Shown here one piece after another: positions 8,619-17,261 of a stretch of DNA of 64,000 nucleotides. Location: the NCBI GenBank assembly GCA_014695255.1, contig JACJNX010000016.1, positions 1-64,000 of the forward strand, in the 5' to 3' direction. Under the pieces are notes generated by a model that saw only the letters and a program-made list of their open reading frames with translations, did not search any database and was not told the DNA's origin. This stretch comes from Cyanobacteria bacterium FACHB-63 (GTDB lineage Bacteria; Cyanobacteriota; Cyanobacteriia; Leptolyngbyales; Leptolyngbyaceae). A program made the translations under genes and the position numbers. Numbering within the stretch: position 1 is the first letter of the stretch; each line of letters opens with the position of its first letter.

Positions 8619-9319
8619 GGCTTTTTAGGCAGTACTTTATCTAAGGATTGAAACCAGCGATCTGCCATTTTTTGTTCTCCAGATTCGTTCGGGTGCAGCC
8701 CATCATAAGTATCTTGTCGCACATCAAATCCGCTAAATTGATCGACTAAAATCACTGGACTTATTTGAGAATTCATCGATCGAGCTAACACCACAATTTG
8801 CTGATTAAACTGTTGGGTTAATGTTTCACCACCCGACGAGGGAATCAATTGTGCAATCAGAATCTTTAAACGAGGATTCCGTTTCCGCATTGTCTCAATT
8901 AATTTCCTCAGTTCAGCGATCGTGCTATCGAAATTCTGTCCTCGCAGAATGTCATTTGTTCCTAAATGAATTAATACAATGTCGGGTTTAGCGGCTTCTG
9001 ACCAGCGATCGACCTGTGCCAGCACCTCATCCACTTCCCAACCCCAATGTCCCTCATGGTCGGGGTCAAAATCAGATTTAGGCGCATTCCCTAGATAATG
9101 AGACTTTGTTGAGCCAACAAAATTCACGTCATACCCTGCGGCTCGAAGCCTAAGCCAGAGCGGGCGACGATAACTATTGTGATTGCGATCGGCTTGTGTA
9201 ATCGAATCACCAAGCGGCATGATCCGAATGCTAGTTGGAGTGCCATCAACTGAAGCAACAGGTGCACACCCTGATATGAATAACCCCGTTGCGACAGCAC
9301 TCCAAAAAACCTGCTTCAT
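8615..9319 (-). CDS. SGNH/GDSL-type esterase lipoprotein
   Basis: The 234-residue protein has an N-terminal lipoprotein signal ending in a lipobox (FISGC, Cys18). The four SGNH blocks follow: block I PLGDSITQ with the catalytic Ser, a glycine region near GHWGWEVDEVL, block III LGTNDI, and block V DGLHPNESG with the Asp/His pair. It should act as an esterase or acetyl-hydrolase anchored in a membrane facing the periplasm; the substrate is unknown. Its start overlaps the stop of the upstream cytochrome b561-like gene by 4 bases, so the two form an operon. The 3' end overlaps the convergent small membrane gene by 4 bases. Confidence 0.88.
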   Translation of the reverse strand: MKQVFWSAVATGLFISGCAPVASVDGTPTSIRIMPLGDSITQADRNHNSYRRPLWLRLRAAGYDVNFVGSTKSHYLGNAPKSDFDPDHEGHWGWEVDEVLAQVDRWSEAAKPDIVLIHLGTNDILRGQNFDSTIAELRKLIETMRKRNPRLKILIAQLIPSSGGETLTQQFNQQIVVLARSMNSQISPVILVDQFSGFDVRQDTYDGLHPNESGEQKMADRWFQSLDKVLPKKP

Positions 9320-9897
9320 GTCCGAACCGTTTTCGATTTTAGTTTCAAGAAATTGCTAAGCCGTCGCCAATTCGCGCGAACCACTCTCCATTGTGCGATC
9401 GTATGCAGAACAATGAACGCCAAAAATGTGTAAGACAGCCAAAAGTGAGCATTACGCCCGACTTCCGCCATCGCGGGATTTTGGGGAAATAGATCCGGCA
9501 AAACAATCCCAAAGAATTTTACATTGTTGGGGCGAAACGAATTCGAGAGCAGAAATCCAGTCATCGGAACCGCCCACATAAACACATACAAGCTGGTGTG
9601 CAACGCAACGGTTTTAAACCAAGCAGGCGTAAATTTTGGAAAACGTTTCGTGTATTTTTTCCACCACACCTGCAACAGCAGAAAAATCCGCCAAGTCAGC
9701 AACGCCATCGATAGGACTGCGATCGACTTATGAAAATCGTACAGCGAACCCCGGTAAGATACAGAACGATCGAGTTGTGACATGAACGTTCCCGTCACGA
9801 ACAGAACAAGATATGCTCCACTCATCCACCAATGAACCGACATTAACTGCTTGAAAGCACTATTCAATCTAGGTTTGAGTGCATGAACGATAGACAC
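9316..9897 (-). CDS. cytochrome b561/b6-type membrane protein
   Basis: The 193-residue protein has four hydrophobic segments. Conserved histidines fit heme-b ligation: VHWWMSGAYL near residue 22, YDFHKSIAVLS, ALHTSLYVFMW, and FLAFIVLHTIAQW. This is the pattern of bacterial cytochrome b561, which moves electrons across or within the membrane. The start is GTG 9897, with GAGAGG placed eight bases upstream. It is translationally coupled (ATGA overlap) to the downstream GDSL lipoprotein. A functional link is possible but no known pathway joins the two. Confidence 0.85.
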   Translation of the reverse strand: MSIVHALKPRLNSAFKQLMSVHWWMSGAYLVLFVTGTFMSQLDRSVSYRGSLYDFHKSIAVLSMALLTWRIFLLLQVWWKKYTKRFPKFTPAWFKTVALHTSLYVFMWAVPMTGFLLSNSFRPNNVKFFGIVLPDLFPQNPAMAEVGRNAHFWLSYTFLAFIVLHTIAQWRVVRANWRRLSNFLKLKSKTVRT

Positions 9898-9945
9898 GGC
9901 ATTCCTCTCAAAACTTAAACTTTTGTTAAGTCTAGACGCTTGAGA

Positions 9946-10503
9946 TTAAGTTTGTGTTGCAAATTCGTAAAATTCCCCATACACCTCAGCCAGATCTTTG
10001 ATCTGATAGTGAGCATTCAACCCGCTCGGATTCGGTAAGACCCAGATCGTTGTATTGTATAGCGACTCTTTTTGCAGTCCCATCTGCGCTTTCGGTTGCC
10101 TAAACGCCGTCCGATAAGCACTCACTCCTAAAACGGCTAGATATCGGGGTTGATATTGTTCGAGTTTTTCGGCGAGATCTTGATGCCCGATCGCTAAGTC
10201 ATCATTCGTCAATTCGTCGGCTCTTGCGGTGGCGCGGGCAGCTAAATTAGTCAAACCGAAACCCCGATCGAGCATCGTTCGATCTTCAAAGGGAGATAGA
10301 AGTCGCTCCGTAAATCCAGCTAAATGAATCGCTTTCCAAAATCGATTTCCAGGACGCGCAAAATGATGTCCCACAGCTGCACTATACAGACTGGGATTGA
10401 TGCCACTAAAAAGAACTTTGAGATTCGGCGCAATAATATCCGGTAGCGTCGTATTGTAAGCAGCGTAAACTTCTGCTTTGGTCGGTTTGTAGATTGAAGG
10501 CAT
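9946..10503 (-). CDS. mug: G/U mismatch-specific DNA glycosylase
   Basis: The 185-residue protein matches Mug/TDG-type uracil-DNA glycosylases, which excise U (and some alkylated bases) from G mismatches to start base-excision repair. Motif 1 reads LFSGINPSLYSAAVGHHFA, with the Asn in the position of the Mug catalytic Asn. PGNRFWKAIHLAGF follows directly. Motif 2, LPNPSGLNAHY, is the intercalating loop. Length is typical. It lies in a minus-strand run between the cytochrome gene and pyrC, with about 50-base gaps on each side. Confidence 0.92.
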   Translation of the reverse strand: MPSIYKPTKAEVYAAYNTTLPDIIAPNLKVLFSGINPSLYSAAVGHHFARPGNRFWKAIHLAGFTERLLSPFEDRTMLDRGFGLTNLAARATARADELTNDDLAIGHQDLAEKLEQYQPRYLAVLGVSAYRTAFRQPKAQMGLQKESLYNTTIWVLPNPSGLNAHYQIKDLAEVYGEFYEFATQT

Positions 10504-10553
10504 TTTGAAAGCGAGTCGCGAACTTCTCTATCCTAAGAAATTCGCGCTCAACT

Positions 10554-11861
10554 CTAAGCATCAAATCGCAATGCCCGTCCTCGAACTTCGGTATTGAGCT
10601 TGCCGCGGTCGTACACAACCTTCCCGCCGACGATCGTCACCTGCGCCCATCCAGTCAGTTCCCAACCTTCAAATGGATTCCATCCGCATTTAGCTACAAC
10701 TTCCTCGCGCAAAACCGGATGCGTATGATTTAAATCCACTAACACTAAATCAGCATCGTATCCCGGCTCAATCAAGCCTTTATTTGGAATGCGGTAAGCT
10801 TTCGCGACAGCCGTAGACATCCAGTTAGACACTTGTGCCACCGTACAGCGCCCTTGAGCCGCTTGAGTTAACATCACCGCTAACGAAGTCTCAACTCCCG
10901 GCATTCCCGATGGTGTGTTCGGATAGCCTTTGGCTTTCTCTTCTAACGTGTGCGGTGCATGATCGGTGGCGATAAAGTCGATCGCGCCATTTCTTAACGC
11001 TTCCCAAAGCACCTCATTATCATGCGGCGATCGGATCGGTGGGTTCATCTGCACCAACGCTCCAAGCTTTTCGTAAGCACTCGTATTCAAAACTAAATGC
11101 TGCGGAGTCACTTCGGCTGTCACCCATTCAGGCTTATCACGCATCATCAATTCTGCTTCTTCTGCGGTGGACATATGCAGAATATGTAGACGACGGTGAT
11201 ACTTCTTCGAGAGCTTTAGGGCGAGTTGTGTCGCGTTGAGAGCGGCTTGATTGTCTTGAATGACCGAATGAATGGCGGGATCAGTCACCTCTGCATATTG
11301 AGCGCGACGTTCTCGAATGCGGGCTTGGTCTTCCGCGTGAACTGCGATTAAGCGATCGCCCTTAGAAAAAATTGCATCTAACGCTGATTCTTCATCGACT
11401 AATAAATCCCCGTGCATCGACCCCATAAAAATCTTGATGCCGCAAGCTGGGTTCGCTGTGAGCAAATCTGATTGATTCGCAGGCGTTGCACCAATAAAAA
11501 AGCCGTAATTCACTAAACATTTTTCCGATGCCCGCCTTAACTTATCATCCAGGGCTTCTTGATTCGTCGTGAGTGGTTTGGTGTTCGGCATTTCCAGAAA
11601 CGAAGTCACGCCACCTCGCGCACAGGCACAACTCGCGGTGAATAAATCTTCCTTGTACTCTAATCCCGGCTCTCGAAAATGCACTTGCGGATCAATCACA
11701 CCCGGTAACAACGTCAAGCCTGTCGCATCAATCACTTGAGCATTGGTCGAATCGAGATTGCTGCCAACTTCTGCGATGCGATCGTCTTCAACTCGCACAT
11801 CGCCCAGAAAGAATTCGCCCGAAGGTAGCAGAATGCTTGCGTTTTGAATCAGGAGTACCAT
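10554..11861 (-). CDS. pyrC: dihydroorotase
   Basis: The protein is an amidohydrolase of the type I dihydroorotase group, which closes carbamoyl-aspartate to dihydroorotate in pyrimidine synthesis. I start it at ATG 11861 (MVLLIQNASILLPSG, 435 residues); an in-frame extension to 11894 is possible but would add residues unusual for the family. The first metal motif reads DPQVHFREPG, with Gln in place of the first His. From memory, this variant occurs in a whole subfamily. The other ligand regions are intact: IAVHAEDQ, LHILHMST and IATDHAPHT. GYPNTPSGMPGVETSL completes the signature. The dihydroorotase-like gene at 12668 lies on the same strand, with a signal peptidase between them. Confidence 0.88.
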   Translation of the reverse strand: MVLLIQNASILLPSGEFFLGDVRVEDDRIAEVGSNLDSTNAQVIDATGLTLLPGVIDPQVHFREPGLEYKEDLFTASCACARGGVTSFLEMPNTKPLTTNQEALDDKLRRASEKCLVNYGFFIGATPANQSDLLTANPACGIKIFMGSMHGDLLVDEESALDAIFSKGDRLIAVHAEDQARIRERRAQYAEVTDPAIHSVIQDNQAALNATQLALKLSKKYHRRLHILHMSTAEEAELMMRDKPEWVTAEVTPQHLVLNTSAYEKLGALVQMNPPIRSPHDNEVLWEALRNGAIDFIATDHAPHTLEEKAKGYPNTPSGMPGVETSLAVMLTQAAQGRCTVAQVSNWMSTAVAKAYRIPNKGLIEPGYDADLVLVDLNHTHPVLREEVVAKCGWNPFEGWELTGWAQVTIVGGKVVYDRGKLNTEVRGRALRFDA

Positions 11862-12077
11862 AACCCTAGTTTGTGTCAGTGCTTCAATCATCATGGGAAT
11901 CGGGCACGATCGCGCTCAACTGCCAAAAGTTTTAATCATGTCAATCGATTGAAAAAGTAAGCACCTCTTGCTACAGTTCGGAGAATTAATACTGAAAGTG
12001 CAAATTCACCGGTGTAGATTAGACTGGGAACGAAGGTTTCTATTTCAGCATCCAAGATCTGTAGTCGTTAAGGTGAT

Positions 12078-12671
12078 ATGAATCGCGTGGATAACCCGGC
12101 TTCTAACAAAAAAGCGCATCAGAAAAAAGACGAAAATCCCTGGCTAGAGGGACTCAAGACTATCGGTTTAAGTGCGGTTCTCGCGATCGGGATTCGGCAG
12201 TTTGTCGCAGAAGCTCGCTACATTCCATCTGGTTCGATGTTGCCTACCTTACAGATCAACGATCGTCTAATCATCGACAAGATCAGCTATCGGTTTAATA
12301 ATCCACAGCGCGGCGATATTGTTGTCTTTTCTCCGACTGCTGCTTTAGAGAAACAGAATTTCCACGATGCGTTTATCAAACGGGTAATCGGACTACCTGG
12401 CGATAAAGTCCAAGTCAAAGGCAATCGGGTCTACGTGAACGACCAACCCCTTCGAGAAAACTACATCGGCAAAGACGAAGCACCCCAATATGAATGGGGG
12501 CCTCAAGTAGTTCCACCAGGTTCCTATCTGGTGCTGGGAGACAACCGCAACAACAGCTACGACAGTCATTATTGGGGCTTCGTCCCTCGCGACAAGATTA
12601 TTGGCAGAGCGGTTGTCCGGTTTTGGCCCCCGAATCGTGTAGGTGAGATTGCACCAGACCCGCAATATTAG
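12078..12671 (+). CDS. lepB: signal peptidase I (first copy)
   Basis: The 197-residue membrane protease removes signal peptides from exported proteins. One N-terminal transmembrane helix (about residues 27-45) is followed by box [12 protein letters not shown], with the nucleophilic Ser, and box [12 protein letters not shown], with the general-base Lys. Box E is [22 protein letters not shown] precedes ATG 12078. A second signal peptidase lies at 44869. Two copies are usual in cyanobacteria, often divided between plasma-membrane and thylakoid substrates. Its stop shares TTAG with the convergent gene. Confidence 0.95.
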   Translation: MNRVDNPASNKKAHQKKDENPWLEGLKTIGLSAVLAIGIRQFVAEARYIPSGSMLPTLQINDRLIIDKISYRFNNPQRGDIVVFSPTAALEKQNFHDAFIKRVIGLPGDKVQVKGNRVYVNDQPLRENYIGKDEAPQYEWGPQVVPPGSYLVLGDNRNNSYDSHYWGFVPRDKIIGRAVVRFWPPNRVGEIAPDPQY

Positions 12672-13900
12672 AAACACCAGGCTTGCAGCACTCGTCCAGT
12701 AATGGACTGGCTGAACCAAGCGGTATTCGTGGACAGCGATCGTAAATGGGCACGATCGACTGTCCATTTTTCATTCGGATCAAACAGAATCAAATCCATG
12801 GGTTGGTCAGGCACGATCGCGCTTAAGTTCTGTCCCAAATACTGAGCCGGACGCACGGTAAGACTCCGCCATAAATCCAGCGCCGACCAGCGCCCCGATT
12901 CAACTAGATTCGACCATAAAAGCGGTAACGCCAGTTCTAAGCCGATCGCTCCGGGTGGTGCTTCTCCAAATGCAACGGTTTTCTCTTCGTAAGTGTAAGG
13001 AGTGTGATCCACAGCGATCGCATCAATCACTCCGTCTGAAACCGCTTGAATTAAAGCGTCTCGATCATTCGGATTGCCAAGGGGCGGATCAAGTCGCAGA
13101 CTCGGATCATAAGACTGCACAGAATCGGTACTCAGAAGTAAGTGCAGCCAGGTGGTACTGGCAGTCACGGGAACCCCTCGCGACTTTGCCGATCGCACAA
13201 GTTCCACGCCTCTCGCTGTTGAGATTCGCATCAGATGCACTGGAGTTCCAATCTCTTCGATACATTCAAGCAGGGCGGATAAGGGGGCGGATTCTGCCAT
13301 AATTGGCACTCCCGGCAGTCCAAACCGCATCGAATTTACGCCTTCTCGAATCACGCCTTTTCCGGTGAGTCCTGGATCAGATGCCCAAAGCGCGATCGGC
13401 TTCTGCATCGGCTGCAAATATTCCAACAATCGCCGCACTAATGCCAGATTTGAAATCGCTTTGCCATCGCTAAATCCGATCACATCTTCTGCTAACTCAG
13501 TGAGTTCAGTCATTTGCTGCCCCTGAGCGCCAAGTGTTAACGCGCCCCAACAGTTGATTCTCGGAAATTTGGCGCGAATTTGAGCGACGATCGCGCTCTG
13601 ATCGATCGCAGGATTCGTATCCGGCAGAATGTTCAGACGAGTAAATCCACCTGCGATCGCCGCTGCTTGCAAGGATTCTAAAGTTTCGCGTTCTTCAAAT
13701 CCGGGTTCGCCACTGTGACTGTATAGATCAATCAATCCAGGGGCGAGAATACAGCCCGAACACGATCGTCGCTCCGCTTCTGGTGGAACTTCTGAAGGCG
13801 AGAAAGACCGCACGATGCCATCTTCGAGTAGCACATCGGTCACGCGATCGACATTCGCTACCGGATCAAGCAATCGGACTTGCTGAAGCAAAACAAACAT
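12668..13900 (-). CDS. dihydroorotase-like protein, probably non-catalytic
   Basis: The 410-residue protein has the full amidohydrolase/dihydroorotase layout but has lost key metal ligands. The HxH motif reads [10 protein letters not shown], so the first His is Tyr. The LH.AH.ST block reads [11 protein letters not shown], with Arg for the ligand His. The second-metal His block reads ALWASDPG. The catalytic Asp motif [12 protein letters not shown] is kept. In other bacteria such inactive paralogues (PyrC'/PyrX) associate structurally with aspartate transcarbamoylase; a similar role here is inference. Automatic annotation would probably call it a second pyrC. Confidence 0.85.
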   Translation of the reverse strand: MFVLLQQVRLLDPVANVDRVTDVLLEDGIVRSFSPSEVPPEAERRSCSGCILAPGLIDLYSHSGEPGFEERETLESLQAAAIAGGFTRLNILPDTNPAIDQSAIVAQIRAKFPRINCWGALTLGAQGQQMTELTELAEDVIGFSDGKAISNLALVRRLLEYLQPMQKPIALWASDPGLTGKGVIREGVNSMRFGLPGVPIMAESAPLSALLECIEEIGTPVHLMRISTARGVELVRSAKSRGVPVTASTTWLHLLLSTDSVQSYDPSLRLDPPLGNPNDRDALIQAVSDGVIDAIAVDHTPYTYEEKTVAFGEAPPGAIGLELALPLLWSNLVESGRWSALDLWRSLTVRPAQYLGQNLSAIVPDQPMDLILFDPNEKWTVDRAHLRSLSTNTAWFSQSITGRVLQAWCF

Positions 13901-13979
13901 GATTTTCCGTCATTGAAGAACAGACGATCGGGCAACTCCCGAATCCCCGTTTAATATTCAAGTACGTTTTGGCACTAAT

Positions 13980-14750
13980 TTAAGCGAGCGGATTCAGCCA
14001 TTTCAAAATCGTTTTTTCTAACTGATGTAATTCCCGATAAATTTCCTGACGCATCCACTGTCCGATCGCATCGATCGGTGTAAACGAGCCTCCAATCTGC
14101 CATTTCATATCAGGACCTAGCGGTGTAAGGTGCGTTCCTTTAAGCCGATGAGTGGTAATTAGCCCCGGATAGGAATCTTCTAGAAGCTGGGCTAACGGTA
14201 GGGACTGATCGATCGAATCATCCGCAAATTTGATTATCAAATTTCGTCGCACTGAATAGCGATCGCGAATTAAGGCAGTCGTTTCCATCGGTGAAGGCGT
14301 AAATTCCACAGAGATCCCTTGCGGTTTCAGAAATTGCGAAAACTGCTCAACAAATGGGACGGCTTCTTTTGCAGCGTAGTTATTAAACGAGATAAAAATA
14401 TTTCCCGCTCGCTCAACCGAAAACAAGCTGCCCGTCAGCAAATGCAGCTTACAGCCCATACTGTGCCCCATGCCATAAATCGGTAAATAGCGCACTGAAT
14501 ACTGCGATCGCACACCCTTCAACGCTTTCTCAAAATTGATCAACACCGATTCTGCAATTTCACTGTGATCAAACGTATTCACAAACGGAGTCGCTACGAT
14601 TAGGTAGCCTTGATCACCTAAAAACTCCAGCAAACGGCGGTAAGTTAACTGTGGAGCCGTTGCGACAAAAGCACCACCGAGAAAATGAATAATCGCGATC
14701 GGACGATCGGGCACAAGCACCCAATTTCCAGAAATTTCTTGCCAATTCAT
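13980..14750 (-). CDS. DUF1350 alpha/beta-hydrolase-like protein
   Basis: The 256-residue protein belongs to DUF1350, a cyanobacterial and plant family. The start MNWQEISGNWVLVPDRP leads into an IIHFLGGAFVATAP loop that resembles an oxyanion region. A nucleophile-elbow-like GMGHSMGCKLH follows near residue 95. Near the end, RLKGTHLTPLGPDMKW could supply a catalytic His. Enzyme activity has not been established for the family as far as I know. It is monocistronic and lies between the dihydroorotase-like gene and the divergent kinase-like gene. Confidence 0.85.
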   Translation of the reverse strand: MNWQEISGNWVLVPDRPIAIIHFLGGAFVATAPQLTYRRLLEFLGDQGYLIVATPFVNTFDHSEIAESVLINFEKALKGVRSQYSVRYLPIYGMGHSMGCKLHLLTGSLFSVERAGNIFISFNNYAAKEAVPFVEQFSQFLKPQGISVEFTPSPMETTALIRDRYSVRRNLIIKFADDSIDQSLPLAQLLEDSYPGLITTHRLKGTHLTPLGPDMKWQIGGSFTPIDAIGQWMRQEIYRELHQLEKTILKWLNPLA

Positions 14751-14905
14751 GAGCGAAATTGAAGATTAGGGGGTATCTCTAGCCTAAACCGATTCATCGG
14801 AATTCAGCGGCTTCGGACATCTCATCGCATTTGGTACGGTTCTACGATCTTTCTTTAATTGAGAAACCAGATACGCTCTAAGGTAGTCGCAGTGAAAGTC
14901 GTGTT

Positions 14906-16324
14906 ATGTCTGAGTGGATCTTCCCAACCCTGAGTGAAATTTTGGCAGCGAGTGGTGAAACACTATTGCCTGAGCCTGAAGTGCCTGTTTCAGTCGCATC
15001 TCGACAACTGCGGGCGGAGCGGGAATGGTTTGGCGCGATCGCTGCACTCGAAGCCCTTCTGCAATCAACCGAAGGCGCAGTCTTTTCTGCTCCGCTCCCA
15101 GTCCTCAGCCAGCCCGAAGTGATCCCTAATATCTCCGCTTGGCTGTTTACGCCTAGTGTGATGTTTTCGGGCTTTTCGTTCCAATTACCTTGTGCCGATG
15201 GCAACACTACAAAGGGTGAAACGACTGATACTCTGGCGCTACTTCCCGGTGATCCGCTCGCGTCACAGCCGTTCTGTCTGGCACTGACTCGTGAATTTAG
15301 CTTGTTGATGGTGCAGGGTGAAAACGGTTCCGGCGATCCGGCTTTCCAGTTTTCGTTTGATCCAGACGTGATCGATCGCGCTTGGCAAACCTTGAGACTG
15401 CGCGTGGTGCTGATGAATCCAGGACATCTTCCCAAGCTCGATCGCCTCTACAAAGCTTTTCCACCTGTTGAACCCAGCTACAAATTAGTCACGCAGTTTA
15501 CTCACGCACTGCTGTGCTATCTGCCAGACCCGATCGCAGAATCCGAAAAGCGCACCATTCGTGCTCCTCGACCGATGCAAGCCCAGACTGCTGATGTGTT
15601 AGCGGGTGCAGATGTCGAATTGCTGCAAGCGATTTCGCACGAAGTTCGCACGCCGCTCACCACGATTCGGACATTAACGCGGTTATTGTTACGCCGAAAA
15701 GACCTCCCCGCAGATGCCGTGAAACGATTGGAAGTGATCGATCGCGAATGTAGCGAACAAATCGATCGCTTCAATCTAATCTGTCATGCCGTCGAACTCG
15801 AAACTTCAGCGACTAAGGTTTCATCGCTGGCGACAACTTCGCTAGAACAGGTACTAGAACAAAGCGTTCCACGATGGCAAAAACAAGCGAGTCAGCGCAA
15901 CCTGACGCTGGATGTAATTTTGCCGCAGCACATTCCCTCGGTGATGAGCGATCCGACGATGTTGGATCAGGCGTTAACGAGCTTGATTGAACGATCGGCG
16001 CGGAGCTTGCCTTCTGGTGGTTCGATTCAGGTTGAGGTGTCGTTAGCAGGACATCAATTGAAATTGCAGCTTCAACCGCAGGCAAAGGATGATTATGTCG
16101 ATTGTTCGAGCAAACATCGAATGCCGCTCTTGAAATCTCTGGGGCAAGTTTTGATGTTCCAGCCCGAAACAGGCAACCTGAGTTTGAATCTGAACGTTAC
16201 TAAGAATATCTTTCAGGCATTAGGCGGAAAACTGATCGTGCGAGAACGCCCAGAGCAGGGTGAAGTGTTTACGCTGTTCTTGCCACTAGAACCGAGTAAA
16301 GCGGCGACTGAAATACGAGTTTAA
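14906..16324 (+). CDS. histidine-kinase-like protein with degraded ATPase domain
   Basis: The 472-residue protein has an unrecognised N-terminal domain of about 230 residues. It then has a good HisKA dimerisation region with H-box LQAISHEVRTPLTTIRT (His near residue 246), and a C-terminal region in the place of the HATPase domain. That region is degraded. The N-box reads LTSLIERSARSLPSGG with no Asn. The DxGxG motif is absent. The G2 box reads TGNLSLN. The fold is still traceable (VTKNIFQALGGKLIVRERPEQGEVFTLFLPL). There is no transmembrane segment. It may act as a phospho-acceptor, scaffold or phosphatase rather than a kinase. A terminator follows and no response regulator is adjacent. Confidence 0.8.
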   Translation: MSEWIFPTLSEILAASGETLLPEPEVPVSVASRQLRAEREWFGAIAALEALLQSTEGAVFSAPLPVLSQPEVIPNISAWLFTPSVMFSGFSFQLPCADGNTTKGETTDTLALLPGDPLASQPFCLALTREFSLLMVQGENGSGDPAFQFSFDPDVIDRAWQTLRLRVVLMNPGHLPKLDRLYKAFPPVEPSYKLVTQFTHALLCYLPDPIAESEKRTIRAPRPMQAQTADVLAGADVELLQAISHEVRTPLTTIRTLTRLLLRRKDLPADAVKRLEVIDRECSEQIDRFNLICHAVELETSATKVSSLATTSLEQVLEQSVPRWQKQASQRNLTLDVILPQHIPSVMSDPTMLDQALTSLIERSARSLPSGGSIQVEVSLAGHQLKLQLQPQAKDDYVDCSSKHRMPLLKSLGQVLMFQPETGNLSLNLNVTKNIFQALGGKLIVRERPEQGEVFTLFLPLEPSKAATEIRV

Positions 16325-16343
16325 TCAGTCTTCAAACCTTGAG

Positions 16344-16377
16344 ATCTCCGGCTTGTGACCCTGAGCCGGAGATTTTT
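16344..16377 (+). terminator. intrinsic terminator
   Basis: ATCTCCGGCT (16344-16353) pairs with AGCCGGAGAT (16364-16373) around a 10-base loop, followed by TTTT. It lies 19 bases after the kinase-like gene. Confidence 0.85.
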
Positions 16378-16424
16378 GCTGTTAGGGGATCACAGAGCGA
16401 TCGTTGTTTTTTATTGAGAAGCAT

Positions 16425-16453
16425 TTGCAAAAACTGGACAATTCAAGTATGTT
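16425..16453 (+). promoter_or_regulatory. candidate promoter of the [2Fe-2S] protein gene
   Basis: TTGCAA (16425-16430) and TATGTT (16448-16453) are 17 bases apart, a plausible principal-sigma promoter. Transcription would start near 16460, just before the inverted repeat at 16465. Confidence 0.45.
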
Positions 16454-16464
16454 GGATTTCATAA

Positions 16465-16489
16465 GTTATTGCATATCTTTAGCAATAAC
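16465..16489. promoter_or_regulatory. perfect inverted repeat, candidate operator
   Basis: GTTATTGC (16465-16472), nine bases, then GCAATAAC (16482-16489). The 8-base arms are perfectly complementary. The site lies between a candidate promoter and the start codon at 16514, where a repressor would block transcription. The regulator is unknown. Confidence 0.55.
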
Positions 16490-16513
16490 CGAGTCGTTAT
16501 TTTCCCTCGAACC

Positions 16514-17179
16514 ATGACTCTAGACTCTCAACCTGGTGAATTCCGCTTCTCTGGCAAGTTTCTCGGCTACGTCTTCAAAGATGGCTACAAAATCAAGCGG
16601 CTGACGATCGCAACGCCAGAGGGCGAGTTTTCGATCAAGATGACGAAGTTAGCGAGAGCGAGTCTCAAGCAAACGCTACTTCCCGGAGAGCAGATTCAGG
16701 TTGGAGGATGGAAGAAGTTCGATCGCAAAACTAATACTCTTAAATTCAAGGCGTATTGGATTCAGCCGATTTCGATTCCGGCACCCCTTCCTTGTCAAGC
16801 GGTGGCGAAAGTAAACGCTACGAAAATCAGCGATCCCAAGCCGCAGAAGCCTGGCAAAGAATCAATTCTGATGTGTCAGAAATCAAGCTGTATGAAGCGA
16901 GGCGGAAAAGCCGTTTGTAGCGCGATCGAGAAAGCGATCAGCGATCGGGGACTCGAAGATCAAGTCAAAATCAAAGGCACAGGCTGTATGAAAGCTTGCG
17001 GGAAAGTCCCCGTTGTGTTTATGCCCGGAAAAACGCGCTATACCAAACTCAATCCTAAAGATGTCGCTAGTTTAGTTGATGAGCATTTTGCATTGGTCAG
17101 CAAACCTGCAACGGAACCCACCCTGCCAGCAGAACCCGCAACTATTCTAGAAGCCGCTCCGGTATTGGCTGTGGTCTAA
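16514..17179 (+). CDS. thioredoxin-like [2Fe-2S] ferredoxin domain protein
   Basis: The 221-residue protein begins at ATG 16514 (MTLDSQPGEFRF). An in-frame upstream TTG would start inside the operator palindrome and is less likely. Residues 1-85 form a beta-rich domain (FSGKFLGYVFKDGYKIKRL... LPGEQIQVGGWKKFD) that looks OB-like. Residues about 115-195 are a thioredoxin-fold [2Fe-2S] domain with four cysteines arranged as CQKSSC..., a third Cys in GKAVC, and CMKAC in a GTGCMKACGKVPVVF block. The tail is Pro/Ala/Glu-rich. This pairing of a putative nucleic-acid-binding fold with an iron-sulfur domain suggests redox sensing or electron transfer; the target is not known. Confidence 0.82.
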   Translation: MTLDSQPGEFRFSGKFLGYVFKDGYKIKRLTIATPEGEFSIKMTKLARASLKQTLLPGEQIQVGGWKKFDRKTNTLKFKAYWIQPISIPAPLPCQAVAKVNATKISDPKPQKPGKESILMCQKSSCMKRGGKAVCSAIEKAISDRGLEDQVKIKGTGCMKACGKVPVVFMPGKTRYTKLNPKDVASLVDEHFALVSKPATEPTLPAEPATILEAAPVLAVV

Positions 17180-17261
17180 CTTCTAGACATCTAATCCAAA
17201 CACAACCAATTTTTCTGTGTAGATTGGGAATTCTCGTAGAAGTTGTGCAGAAGCCCCCTCT

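Noticed and set aside
10554-11861. Loss of activity in pyrC from His to Gln in the first metal motif
   Set aside because: From memory, DPQVHFREPG occurs in a whole dihydroorotase subfamily, so it is not evidence of decay.
14878-15435. 185-codon minus-strand frame within the kinase-like gene
   Set aside because: Ser/Gly/Arg-rich antisense product of a real coding region; the plus-strand gene explains the sequence.
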